NCBI GenBank assembly: GCA_020012075.1
Contig: DWUP01000097.1
Location: 1 to 38,865, forward strand
Direction of reading: 5' to 3'
Source of the DNA: Candidatus Avibacteroides avistercoris
Lineage (GTDB): Bacteria; Bacteroidota; Bacteroidia; Bacteroidales; Bacteroidaceae
DNA length: 38,865 nucleotides
Notes under the pieces: model-generated
Databases searched by the model: none
Told to the model about the DNA's origin: nothing
What the model saw: only the letters and a program-made list of their open reading frames with translations
Shown here: positions 20,801-30,878 of the stretch, in pieces
How positions within the stretch are numbered: position 1 is the first letter of the stretch
How the letters are laid out: the number at the start of each line of letters is the position of its first letter
Position numbers and translations under genes: made by a program

Positions 20801-23800
20801 ATGACTATGAACAGTAAGAGGATTATGGCATGCGCCATTTCATTGTTAATGGCGGCCATCGTATATGCAGGCTACGACATACACCCCACCCCGCAGCAGA
20901 TGGATGAGACGGGCGAAACAGTCAGCATCACGGGGACGGTCAATGTCGTCTGTGAGGCAGACATCGCGCAGACATCCATCGACCGCCTCATCGAAGTGCT
21001 GACAGGTCACGGGCTGGACTATGTCCTCGCCGACCGGATGTCAGGCACATTGCCCAACGTCATCGTCGGCAGCAACGGCTCGGGCGGAGTGGCAGACAGC
21101 TATGCATCGCGTCTCGGGCTCACAGGAGATGCTTTTGTGGCAGCCGACAACAAGTTTGACGCCCACTGCATAGCGGTGACCAATGCCGACGGGCTCAACG
21201 GCGTAGCCATAATCGGTGATGGCAATGGGTCAGAATACTATGCCATGGCCACACTCGACCAGATACTCGGGCAATCGCCAGACGGGGCAGCCGGCGGTGT
21301 GACCATACGTGACTTCGCCCACACCGAGCATCGCGGCATAGTCGAGGGCTTCTATGGCATCCCTTATTCGCACGAGACGATAGCCGAGCTGCTGGCATTC
21401 TGCAAGAGATATAAGATGAACACCTTCATCTACGGCCCGAAGTCTGACCCCTACCACCTTGGCCAGTGGCGCGAGGACTATCCCACCCGGCTGACAGAAG
21501 AGCAGGAGCGCAACGGAGTGCTCTGTCAAAACGATTTCAGGGAGCTGACCGCCATAGCAAAAGCCTGCAACGTAGACTTCGTGTGGGCGATTCATCCGGG
21601 GATGCAAAACGGCATCAGCTTCACGGACGAAAGCTCCATAGACCAAGGTGTCGCCGACATAATGGACAAATTCAAGCACATGCACGACCTCGGGGTGAGG
21701 GCATTCGGCATCTTCATCGACGACATGAGCTACACTCCGTCGGGAGCTATGCAGGCCAGACTTGCCGACCGCGCACAGGAACAGCTGCGCTCGACATTCG
21801 GCGACGGCGGCGATGACGGTGTCACACCATTGTTTTTCGTGCCGACAGCCTATGCGCTCAACTATTCATCTTCATATACCCTCACAAGCCTTGCCACGGT
21901 AGACCCCGACGTGGTCATAGCTTTCACCGGGTATGACTGTTTCTCCAACATCCGTGGTTCGTCCATCGACGACATGGCCGGCCGTGTGGCACGCCATCCC
22001 GTCATGTGGTGGAACAATCCGGTCAATGACGACCACGACGACAGATTGTACATGCGCAGCCTGACGACACACTGGACCATCGAGGACACAGCGCCCATCG
22101 GCTCGCTCGCCGGCCTCGTGCTCAACCCTATGGTGCAGGGCAATGCCTCCAAGGTGGCACTATTCGGGGCGGCTGAATATGCGTGGCATCCTGCGACATT
22201 CGATGCCGACAAGAGTTGGGAGGACTTCTTCAAGGCAGAATACACCGACAAGGAGATGCGCGAAGCATTGATGACATTCGCTGCCAACTCTGATGCCATT
22301 GTCGAAGAGCAGACCCTGACAGACCTCTACGAGCAGTTCCGCCGCGAATACAGCCCCGGGAAACTGCCCGGATGCGCAGACAAGCTGATGGACGAGGCCG
22401 AAAGGATACGCAAGGCTTGCACCAAGCTCGCAGATATGGAGACGAGCGACGACCCGAGATACAGCCTGATGTATGCCGACATCAAACCATGGGTAGCAAA
22501 ACTCGGATGCATGGCAGGCATAATTGCCGATGCCATAACATATATGAAAGGTGAAGATGAGTCAGCATGGACTCTCGCCCCGCGCATCACAGAGGCTGCC
22601 GCAAGGCTGCACACCGACCCGGACCATGCTGTGACGGTGTTTGAGGGCTCGGGCAACGATGTCACACAACGGCTCCAAGAAGTCAGCCCGTCACAACAAC
22701 AGATGGAGCCTTTCGCCGAATACATTGCAGGCCTCATCGACGATTTCGCCTACAACCTGCCGGAGCGCAGGCAAGAGCCTGAGATAATCACCAATCTCGA
22801 CACTGTCCCCGCAAGGATCAGCATAAATGTAGCAACCGGCAGAATTGCCCTCAAGGGACTTTCGAGCCTGAAACTCGGGAGCAATGAATACATAGGTATA
22901 AACCTCAACAGCATCAAAGCGGCATCTTTCGTGACATGGCCGGAAGATGACACCCCATCCTTGCAGTTGCAACACTCGATGAGCGGCAAGCAGTGGACAG
23001 AAGCATCGCACGGTGACACGACGAGGCAGGAGATGGCCTACTTCCGCCTGCGCAACACAGACCCGCATGACAGTACCACGGTCGCCACAGACTCGATAGT
23101 CATCACATTTGAGGAAGCACACGGGACGGCGGCAGCCACCGCCTCGACCAACATGGAGGCTTACGAAGATTACACCGTAGACAATGTGACCGACGGCGAC
23201 ACCGGCACTTTCTTCTGGAGCGACCGCAAGCAGCAAGAGGGAGATTGCATCACCCTCGACCTTGGGACAACTGCCACATGCCATGAAATAACAGTCAAGT
23301 TCAACGATGGTGACAAGCCATCGGGCATAGCGGCCATTGAGACATCGACCGACAGCCTGTCATGGGACGAAGTAGCTGCTTTCACACGCGGAGAATTGGA
23401 CGATGACAACCGATACACATGCGATGCCGGCGGCCGGCAAGCACGCTACATACGCCTCATCATCAGGACATCGGGCAGCGAAGAATGGCTGCAAGTGGCA
23501 GATTTCTCAGTCATGAGCGCGACAGACATAGCACAAGCCGTGAACGACCAAGGTGAGCCGGTGCCGTGTCTGTCCGACCGCAGGCTCGACGACACTTATT
23601 CTCCCGACGAGGCGGGCCGGGTGATTTACCGGTTCATAGAGAACATCAGTATAGACACCATCACTATCTACCAATACACAGACTTTACCGATGCAGCAAG
23701 CGCTCCCATCGTCGAACTGCTGGCCGACGGGCAAAACATCGACTTGGGACCATTGACCGGTACAGTCATGCACTATGACGTGGCGGGGACAGACAGTATC

Positions 23801-24139
23801 TCGGCCATCCGCATCAGTTGGGAGGCCGACTGCCTCCCCTCACTGGTCGAGGTTTATCCCGTGGGAAAGCCTTACGTGGAGCTTCCCGGCGAGCCGGATG
23901 AACCCGTGGTGGGCCTCACTCCACCGACATCTGTGCCTGTCTGCCGCCATGCAAACATCATCAACATAGGGGACAACGGACAAATAGCCGGCATCAAGGT
24001 CTGGACTGTGGATGGCATTTGTATCGCCGAGGCAACACGTCCATCAACGATCTTAACGCTGGACGAGGCATATAGCAATACTGTCGTCATCGTGACATTG
24101 ACCTTCGACGACGGGAAGGTAATAACCCAAAAACTGTGA
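20801..24139 (+). CDS. GH84 beta-N-acetylglucosaminidase (O-GlcNAcase/NagJ-like) with F5/8 type C-like domains
   Basis: Start reset from the 20057 ORF start to ATG 20801 (MTMNSKRIMACAISLLMAAIVYA, signal peptide; TATATTTG -7 at 20746). GH84 motifs 'EHRGIVEGFYGIPYSHETIAELLAFCKRYKMNTFIYGPKSDPYH', 'WAIHPG', Asp-Asp catalytic pair 'GIFIDDMSY'; C-terminal discoidin-like strands. Confidence 0.93.
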   Translation: MTMNSKRIMACAISLLMAAIVYAGYDIHPTPQQMDETGETVSITGTVNVVCEADIAQTSIDRLIEVLTGHGLDYVLADRMSGTLPNVIVGSNGSGGVADSYASRLGLTGDAFVAADNKFDAHCIAVTNADGLNGVAIIGDGNGSEYYAMATLDQILGQSPDGAAGGVTIRDFAHTEHRGIVEGFYGIPYSHETIAELLAFCKRYKMNTFIYGPKSDPYHLGQWREDYPTRLTEEQERNGVLCQNDFRELTAIAKACNVDFVWAIHPGMQNGISFTDESSIDQGVADIMDKFKHMHDLGVRAFGIFIDDMSYTPSGAMQARLADRAQEQLRSTFGDGGDDGVTPLFFVPTAYALNYSSSYTLTSLATVDPDVVIAFTGYDCFSNIRGSSIDDMAGRVARHPVMWWNNPVNDDHDDRLYMRSLTTHWTIEDTAPIGSLAGLVLNPMVQGNASKVALFGAAEYAWHPATFDADKSWEDFFKAEYTDKEMREALMTFAANSDAIVEEQTLTDLYEQFRREYSPGKLPGCADKLMDEAERIRKACTKLADMETSDDPRYSLMYADIKPWVAKLGCMAGIIADAITYMKGEDESAWTLAPRITEAAARLHTDPDHAVTVFEGSGNDVTQRLQEVSPSQQQMEPFAEYIAGLIDDFAYNLPERRQEPEIITNLDTVPARISINVATGRIALKGLSSLKLGSNEYIGINLNSIKAASFVTWPEDDTPSLQLQHSMSGKQWTEASHGDTTRQEMAYFRLRNTDPHDSTTVATDSIVITFEEAHGTAAATASTNMEAYEDYTVDNVTDGDTGTFFWSDRKQQEGDCITLDLGTTATCHEITVKFNDGDKPSGIAAIETSTDSLSWDEVAAFTRGELDDDNRYTCDAGGRQARYIRLIIRTSGSEEWLQVADFSVMSATDIAQAVNDQGEPVPCLSDRRLDDTYSPDEAGRVIYRFIENISIDTITIYQYTDFTDAASAPIVELLADGQNIDLGPLTGTVMHYDVAGTDSISAIRISWEADCLPSLVEVYPVGKPYVELPGEPDEPVVGLTPPTSVPVCRHANIINIGDNGQIAGIKVWTVDGICIAEATRPSTILTLDEAYSNTVVIVTLTFDDGKVITQKL

Positions 24140-24141
24140 CA

Positions 24142-27100
24142 ATGGACACAAATGACAAGACACAAGGACTGGTCGTCTACAAGGCTTCTGCCGGCAGCGG
24201 GAAGACTTTCACCCTGTCGGTAGAATACATCGAAATGGTCTTGCGCGACACTGCTGCCTACAAGCGCATATTGGCGGTGACATTCACCAACAAAGCAACC
24301 ATCGAGATGAAGACGAGGATTCTGTCACAGCTCTATGGTCTGGCGCACGGCCTTGATTCGTCAGTCCCCTATCGCGAAGTGTTGAAAGAGAGGAACGGGG
24401 ACTTCACCGACGACTACATCACAGAGCGTGCGTCCCGGGCATTCACATCCATCATCAATGATTACAGCAACTTCCGCATCGAGACGATAGACGCATTCTT
24501 CCAGCGGGTATTGAAGCAGCTCGCACACGAATTGAGGCTGAGCACCAGCTTCAACATCGAACTCGACTCGACAAAAGCCCTCGATGAAGCCGTAGACTCA
24601 ATGCTCGAAAACCTGCACAATGACGGAGAATTGCTGAAGACCATCCTGCGATACATAGAAGAGCGCATGACAGATGACAAAGGATGGAAAATCGACGCAA
24701 GCATAAAGGGATTCTCCCGCCATATCTTCGATGAGACCTATGCCACACAACAGACAAGGCCTACGCATCAGACCATCGAGAGATTCAAACTGACACTCGC
24801 ACGGCAACGGGAATCGGCGACAGAGACAATAGGCCAATATGTCGCACAGTTTGATGACTTGCTACGCGACAACGGCCTTTCCGCATCAGACTTCATGAGA
24901 GGCGAGCGCGGACCATGCGGCTTCTTTATCAAGTTGGGCAAAGGCGTGATGTCTGACAGCAAATTTGCCACAAGCACCTATGAAGAGGCAATGAACGACC
25001 CCGACAAATGGGTAAGCAAGAAGTCTCCCGACACGGCAAAGCAACTCGCACCACAATTGGCCGCACTCATGAGACACGCAGACAAAGCCAGGACGGAAGC
25101 TAACTCTATCATCAACACCATCGACCTCGCTTCCAAAGACATCAACAACCTGAGCCTGCTGGAAAACATATCGGCGACACTGAAAAAAGCAAACGAAGAA
25201 AAAAACCGCTTCCTGCTGGCCGACACCAACAGCCTGCTACGTGAAGTCATCGGAGACGACGACCCATCATTCATATATGAGAAACTCGGCAACTATATAG
25301 AGCACATCATGATCGATGAGTTCCAAGACACATCGACACTGCAATGGGAAAACTTCAGCAAACTACTTAAAGAAAGCCTTGCCAACGGCAAACACAACCT
25401 CATCGTCGGTGATGTGAAACAGAGCATATACCGGTGGCGTGGCGGCGACTGGAACATACTCAACTCGCGGCTCGGAGAAGACATTGCACCATTCAAGTGC
25501 GAAGAAAAAACCCTCGCGACCAACAGACGGAGCGAAGAGAATCTGGTCACGTTCAACAACACACTCTTCGAATCAATCGTCAGCGCCATGGGCTTGCCCA
25601 AACTGACACAAGCCTATAGCGACGTCAGACAGGACTTGCCGGCCGGCAAAGCAAGGGACAAAGGCCATGTCAAAGTAGTGCAACTGGGCATGACACCTGA
25701 CGAAACGCCCGGAGACAATGCCGACGAAAGACAAAAGCCCGACTACGTGGCACAGACCCTGGAGCAACTCACAGAGGAGATAAGAGACCTGCTCTCACAC
25801 GGGCTGCGGCAGAAAGACATCTGCATCCTCGTGAGACGGCGCAATGCAATACGCGACATAGCCGACCACATCTCATCATCAATGCCTGAAGTAACTCTGA
25901 TCAGTGAGGAAGCATTCAGACTCGGCACCTCGCACGCCATATCAATCGTCATCTCGGCATTGCGATATCTGAACGACAGCAACGACCACATTGCCATGGC
26001 ACAACTTGCCACCGACGGCAAGACATGCCGCCAGTGGAACGAGACCCTGCTGAGCGACCATGAAGGATTGGCATCCACGGCATTGCCGCCTGAATTCGTC
26101 ACCCGCTATGACGAACTCAGGGCCATGCCACTCTACGAGACGACAGTCAATCTGGCGAGGATATTCAAGATATTCGATTACTGTGACGAACAGGCATATA
26201 TAAGCACGTTCATGGATTTGGTCAAGGATTCATCGGCCGACGACGGGACTGACATCCCGACATTCCTCAAGCAATGGGACGAATCATTGTCAGCAAGGAC
26301 TGTCTCGGCAGGGTCCCCTGACGGGATACGCATAATGACCATACACAAAAGCAAAGGACTGCAGGCACACACCATCTTGCTACCGTTCTGCGACTGGAGT
26401 CTGACGACCGAATCACATCTGGCCGACAACATCGTGTGGTGCAACAATCCCATAGCAGAGAGCGGCGAAGGTCTCGACATCCTGCCTGTCTCCTACGGCA
26501 AACGTATGGCCGAAAGCCGATTTGCGGAAGCCTACGAAGAAGAAACAGAGCAAATGAATGTCGATAGCATCAATCTGCTCTATGTAGCTCTTACGAGGGC
26601 AGAGAAAAACATGGTAATCATCACACGCGAAAAGGCCAATACCGTCGGCGAACAAATATTGATGGCATTAGGTAGTGACAGCATGAAACGTATCTCACAG
26701 TCCCCCCTTCCGACATTCGAGGTCGGGGAAAGAATCTACAAAAGCAAAGACAAAAGCGGTGAAACATCTGACAACCCTCTGACGACCACACCGCACGACC
26801 TGACCGCAGAAATGAAGAATGCACCGATGAGAATCAATTTCCGCCAAAGCAACAAATCTGAAAAATTCATGATGCACGGTGACGTGCAGCAGCAAGAATA
26901 TATTGATCGAGGCGTAGTCATGCACCAACTATTCTCATCACTTGCCACGGGCAGCGAGGCCGAGATAGACAAAGCCGTCCGCGACATCTGGCACCAAGGC
27001 CTCTTCAAGGATGCCGGACAAAAGGACGAAGCAAAATCACTGGCCATCAAGCGCATTGCATCGGTCGCCGGCTACGGATGGTTTGACAGCGGCAACCGCC

Positions 27101-27360
27101 TGTACAACGAGTGCAATATGATCTACTGCGATGCAAGAGGCGACATACAGCAGTGCAGGCCTGACCGTGTGATTGTCAAAGATGACACGGTGACGGTGGT
27201 GGATTTCAAATTCGGCAAGCCACACAATGAGCACCGCGAGCAAGTGCAACACTACAAGGAATTGCTTGCCAAAGTCACTTTCGGCCACAAGCCGGCAGGC
27301 GGAATGACCGTCAAGGGTTATCTGTGGTATGTATATGAAAACAAAATAATAGAAGTCTGA
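24142..27360 (+). CDS. UvrD/AddA-like helicase-nuclease subunit
   Basis: Walker A 'VVYKASAGSGKTFTLSVEYIEMVL', 'ILAVTFTNKATIEMKTRIL', 'IMIDEFQDTSTLQWENF', 'VGDVKQSIYRWRGGDW', 'IMTIHKSKGLQAHTILLPF', C-terminal PD-(D/E)XK-like 'QQCRPDRVIVKDDTVTVVDFKFG'. ATG 24142 is more likely than GTG 24136. Confidence 0.93.
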   Translation: MDTNDKTQGLVVYKASAGSGKTFTLSVEYIEMVLRDTAAYKRILAVTFTNKATIEMKTRILSQLYGLAHGLDSSVPYREVLKERNGDFTDDYITERASRAFTSIINDYSNFRIETIDAFFQRVLKQLAHELRLSTSFNIELDSTKALDEAVDSMLENLHNDGELLKTILRYIEERMTDDKGWKIDASIKGFSRHIFDETYATQQTRPTHQTIERFKLTLARQRESATETIGQYVAQFDDLLRDNGLSASDFMRGERGPCGFFIKLGKGVMSDSKFATSTYEEAMNDPDKWVSKKSPDTAKQLAPQLAALMRHADKARTEANSIINTIDLASKDINNLSLLENISATLKKANEEKNRFLLADTNSLLREVIGDDDPSFIYEKLGNYIEHIMIDEFQDTSTLQWENFSKLLKESLANGKHNLIVGDVKQSIYRWRGGDWNILNSRLGEDIAPFKCEEKTLATNRRSEENLVTFNNTLFESIVSAMGLPKLTQAYSDVRQDLPAGKARDKGHVKVVQLGMTPDETPGDNADERQKPDYVAQTLEQLTEEIRDLLSHGLRQKDICILVRRRNAIRDIADHISSSMPEVTLISEEAFRLGTSHAISIVISALRYLNDSNDHIAMAQLATDGKTCRQWNETLLSDHEGLASTALPPEFVTRYDELRAMPLYETTVNLARIFKIFDYCDEQAYISTFMDLVKDSSADDGTDIPTFLKQWDESLSARTVSAGSPDGIRIMTIHKSKGLQAHTILLPFCDWSLTTESHLADNIVWCNNPIAESGEGLDILPVSYGKRMAESRFAEAYEEETEQMNVDSINLLYVALTRAEKNMVIITREKANTVGEQILMALGSDSMKRISQSPLPTFEVGERIYKSKDKSGETSDNPLTTTPHDLTAEMKNAPMRINFRQSNKSEKFMMHGDVQQQEYIDRGVVMHQLFSSLATGSEAEIDKAVRDIWHQGLFKDAGQKDEAKSLAIKRIASVAGYGWFDSGNRLYNECNMIYCDARGDIQQCRPDRVIVKDDTVTVVDFKFGKPHNEHREQVQHYKELLAKVTFGHKPAGGMTVKGYLWYVYENKIIEV

Positions 27361-27361
27361 G

Positions 27362-30300
27362 ATGAACAAATTCCTACAATCTGTTGCCAAAGACATGAAG
27401 GTTAGGATAGGCAAAGATTTGTCATCCACCCTAGCCGTCTTTCCCAACAAGCGTGCAGCCCTGTTCTTTGACCGCTACCTCGCCGAAGGTGAGAAACACC
27501 CCATCTGGTCACCCCGCTATCTGACCATCAGCGAGCTGTTTCGCGAAGCATGTCCTGCCGTGTCCGTGCCAGACACGATAGAGCTGGTCTGCCGCCTATA
27601 CCACGCATACCGCACGGTCACTGCCGCCCGCATCGCAGACGGACGCAGCGAAACCGATGCATCACCCGAGACACTGGACTATTTCTACCAATGGGGAGAA
27701 ACGTTGCTCTCAGACTTCGACGACATTGACAAAAACCTCATCGACGCCCGCTCTCTGTTCCAGCAGATAGATGATTGGAACAAGATGGAGGACACCGGCT
27801 ACATCAGTCCCGAGATGGAGCAACGCATACGCCACTTCTTCGCAGGCTTCTCGGCCGACAAACTGACAAAGCTCAAGACGAGGTTCATACAGATGTGGGA
27901 AAAACTGGGCGACATATACACACAGTTCAATTCCGACTTGGAAAGCGAGGGGATGGCCTACGAGGGAGCTTTATACAGACGGGTCGCCGAGCAAGGCACC
28001 ATCACCGCATTACCCTACGACAACTTTGCTTTCATAGGTTTCAACGTCATCGACAAAGTAGAGGAACTAATATTCAGGCAGCTTGCCGACGACGGACGCG
28101 CCCTGTTCTATTGGGATTACGACCGGACATGGGACAATGACGAAGCAGGCCGCTTCGTCCGGAAGAATATCGAGAAATTCCCCAACTCGCTGCCCGATGC
28201 GGTTAGCGAGCCGGACACAGCCCCCGACATCACTGTCATTTCATCTAAGACCGGCGACATGCAGGCACAATATGCAGGACAATGGCTGTCAGACAACAAG
28301 ACTGATGACGAGAGCGACACCGCCATCGTGCTCTGTGACGAAGGACAATTGCAGCAAGTCATGCACACCCTGCCACACGATGTCCGTGCGCTCAATGTCA
28401 CTATGGGCTACCCGCTGGCCCAGACCCCGGTGGCAAGTTTCATCAACTGCCTTGCCGGGCTGCAAGACAGCTATGACTTCGCCAGACAATGCTTCAGCCA
28501 TCAATGTGTCTGCAAACTGTTGCGCCACCCCTATGCACCGCTCCTTTCGCCTTTGGCAAGCGGCATCCTCGCCCACATAGTAGGCCAAAACCTGTTTTAC
28601 CCACGCCCCGGGCAGCTCTGCACCGCCGATGGCCGGACAGACGACACGATGCAAGCCGTATTCACTCCGCAAACCGACAACTCGGGCTTCTGCAATTATG
28701 TGCTCAGCCTCATCACCATAGTGGCCCGAACAATACACGACAACCGTGAGGGCGATGCACATGACGGCACAGAGGATGCCGGCCAAGGAGAGGCGGCACT
28801 CTTCACACAGCTATACAACGAGAGCCTTTTCCAAGCCTACACCACCTTCTCACGCTTTGCATCACTCATCGACAGCGGCACACTCGATGTGGGCAGGCCG
28901 ACAATGCTCCGCCTGATAGACCGTGTGATGAAGGGCATCAGCATCCCCTTCCACGGCGAACCTGCCGTCGGGCTGCAAGTGATGGGTATGCTCGAGACGC
29001 GCAATCTCGACTTCAGGCACATCATCATGCTCAATGTCAATGAGGGGATGCTGCCACGGCACGACGACCGCCCGTCGTTCATCCCCGACACTTTGCGCCG
29101 CGCCTTCGGGATGACGACCCCCGACCGCCGCGTGGCAGTCTTCGCCTACTACTTCTTCAGACTCGTCAGGCGGTGCGAGAGGCTCTGTCTGGTCTATAAT
29201 GACGAAGTGGAGAATGGCAAGAAAAATGAGATGTCACGCTTCATCCTGCAACTCATCGCACGGCATGGCTGCCGCATACACAATTTCGTCCTCGTGCCAC
29301 GCCTCAAGCCCGGCGAAAGGCCGCAGATAGCCATCCCACGTGACAATCAGACTCTGGGACGGCTCAAGGCAAGGTTTGCCGACCGCACGACCGGCAGTGC
29401 AAGCCGCGACATAGATGCATGGCTGGCCGCATGGGCTGACAATCCCGGCGCACGCCGCACCATCTGGCACACCACCGACCGGCTCGACAGCAACAGGCGC
29501 ATACTCTCGCCATCGGCCATCAATGTCTACTTGGATTGCCGTCTGAAGTTCTATTTCAGATATATCGCCCGTCTCAAGCCGAGCGAAGAAATGAGTCAGG
29601 ACATCGACAGTGCACTGTTCGGCACGATATTCCATGCCACGGCCGAGGAGGTCTATGACCGCCTCGCTTCTGACGACAACTTCATCGACGCGCCACGCAT
29701 CAGACAGGCGCTGCACGGCGACGACGCGGGCGCCGGGGCAATGCCAGTCGATGACATCGTGGATTTCTACTTCCGCAAATATATGTTCAAGCAGGCGGCA
29801 CTCGACGGCATAGACAGTCTCGCCACGCAAGTCAAAGCCGGCATAGAGTGCCCGGGAGTGGAATACAACGGCATCCAGCTCATCAACCGCGCCGTCATCA
29901 TCCGTCTGGTGCGCAAACTCCTCGACATCGACACCGGTCTCGGCGGCTTCCACTACATAGGCTCTGAGGTGAACGTCAGCCGCCCGATGACCATACGCCT
30001 CAATGACGGCACAGACATCAACCTGCGGCTGGGAGGCAACATCGACCGCATCGACTATGTCACCGGCGGGCAATCGGCGGCAGGAGGCACACTGCGCGTC
30101 ATCGACTACAAGACCGGGGCGAGCAAAGCCACGGCCAAAGACCTCGGCACAATCTTCGCACGTGACGAAAAGCACTCGGGCTACCACCTCCAGACCCTGC
30201 TCTATGCCTCCATCATATCCGACCTCACCGGCGGCAAGGTAGCAGTGTCGCCGGCCCTGCTTTATATCCAAAAGCAACGGCGCGACGAGTCCCCCGCCCT

Positions 30301-30469
30301 CAAGATAGGACGCGACGAGGTCGATGACATCCGCCCCATCAAGCGTGAGGTGGACGACGGCATCGCCTCCATCGTGACAGACATCTTCTGCGGCACCGAC
30401 AACTACACGCAGACCGACGACGAGAGCCGTTGCGCCTACTGCGACTTCAAAGCCCTGTGCGGCAGGTAG
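27362..30469 (+). CDS. AddB-like PD-(D/E)XK nuclease with probable Fe-S cysteine cluster
   Basis: 1035 aa; 'AVFPNKRAALFFDRYL', 'SPSAINVYLDCRLKFYFRYIARL', 'IDRIDYVTGG...LRVIDYKTG', C-terminal 'CAYCDFKALCGR' with an upstream Cys in 'YLDCRLKF' (AddB-type 4-Cys pattern). Directly downstream of the AddA-like gene. Confidence 0.88.
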   Translation: MNKFLQSVAKDMKVRIGKDLSSTLAVFPNKRAALFFDRYLAEGEKHPIWSPRYLTISELFREACPAVSVPDTIELVCRLYHAYRTVTAARIADGRSETDASPETLDYFYQWGETLLSDFDDIDKNLIDARSLFQQIDDWNKMEDTGYISPEMEQRIRHFFAGFSADKLTKLKTRFIQMWEKLGDIYTQFNSDLESEGMAYEGALYRRVAEQGTITALPYDNFAFIGFNVIDKVEELIFRQLADDGRALFYWDYDRTWDNDEAGRFVRKNIEKFPNSLPDAVSEPDTAPDITVISSKTGDMQAQYAGQWLSDNKTDDESDTAIVLCDEGQLQQVMHTLPHDVRALNVTMGYPLAQTPVASFINCLAGLQDSYDFARQCFSHQCVCKLLRHPYAPLLSPLASGILAHIVGQNLFYPRPGQLCTADGRTDDTMQAVFTPQTDNSGFCNYVLSLITIVARTIHDNREGDAHDGTEDAGQGEAALFTQLYNESLFQAYTTFSRFASLIDSGTLDVGRPTMLRLIDRVMKGISIPFHGEPAVGLQVMGMLETRNLDFRHIIMLNVNEGMLPRHDDRPSFIPDTLRRAFGMTTPDRRVAVFAYYFFRLVRRCERLCLVYNDEVENGKKNEMSRFILQLIARHGCRIHNFVLVPRLKPGERPQIAIPRDNQTLGRLKARFADRTTGSASRDIDAWLAAWADNPGARRTIWHTTDRLDSNRRILSPSAINVYLDCRLKFYFRYIARLKPSEEMSQDIDSALFGTIFHATAEEVYDRLASDDNFIDAPRIRQALHGDDAGAGAMPVDDIVDFYFRKYMFKQAALDGIDSLATQVKAGIECPGVEYNGIQLINRAVIIRLVRKLLDIDTGLGGFHYIGSEVNVSRPMTIRLNDGTDINLRLGGNIDRIDYVTGGQSAAGGTLRVIDYKTGASKATAKDLGTIFARDEKHSGYHLQTLLYASIISDLTGGKVAVSPALLYIQKQRRDESPALKIGRDEVDDIRPIKREVDDGIASIVTDIFCGTDNYTQTDDESRCAYCDFKALCGR

Positions 30470-30601
30470 CCGCCCGCCACACACCGCCCCCGCGACAGAG
30501 AGCGGGGCACAGCGGGACAGTCCGGCCACCATCTGACGGTGCGGGGGCAGACGCAGACGCGCCTGACCCCGCACCAAAACTTATATGCCTCCCCGCATAA
30601 A

Positions 30602-30722
30602 CCCGGAAGCACGGCGGACAAAGTATATTCGCAAGTTGCGAATATATAAACGCAAGTTTCGTATGTATATTCGCAAGTTTAGAATATACATTCGCAACTT
30701 GCGTTTATAGTTTACATACGAC
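30602..30722 (+). repeat. Cassette of four 21-bp imperfect tandem repeats with conserved flanks (copy 2)
   Basis: Units 30625-30645, 30646-30666, 30667-30687, 30688-30708: atattcgcaagttgcgaatat (perfect 10+1+10 palindrome) / ataaacgcaagtttcgtatgt / atattcgcaagtttagaatat / acattcgcaacttgcgtttat, then agtttacatacg. Confidence 0.9.
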
Positions 30723-30838
30723 CCGGGGCAACTTTATGTACGGCCGTCAGCAAGTCGGCATGCCTTGCCGCCGCTTTTGCCCGCATCACCGGCAGCACGC
30801 CCACGGCCATGGCGACAGTGACATGCCGCGGCTGATGC

Positions 30839-30870
30839 TTGCCGGCATGGGATAAAAAAGCATAACTTTG
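30839..30870 (+). promoter_or_regulatory. Promoter of the TonB-dependent receptor gene
   Basis: TTG (30839-30841) - 21 bp - TAACTTTG (30863-30870). The short distance to ATG 30879 favours a start at 30891/30894. Confidence 0.5.
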
Positions 30871-30878
30871 CACCGGCA

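Noticed and set aside
29234-30577. 447-aa minus-strand ORF opposite the AddB-like gene
   Set aside because: Antisense shadow of a conserved nuclease; no domain or start signals.
30470-30600. GC-rich hairpins after the AddB-like gene (CCCCGC-GACAGAGA-GCGGGG; GGTGCGGGG...CCCCGCACC) as a further 22-bp array locus
   Set aside because: Inverted repeats are present, but I could not fit the dyads to a 21-22-bp phase; probably ordinary terminator-like structure.
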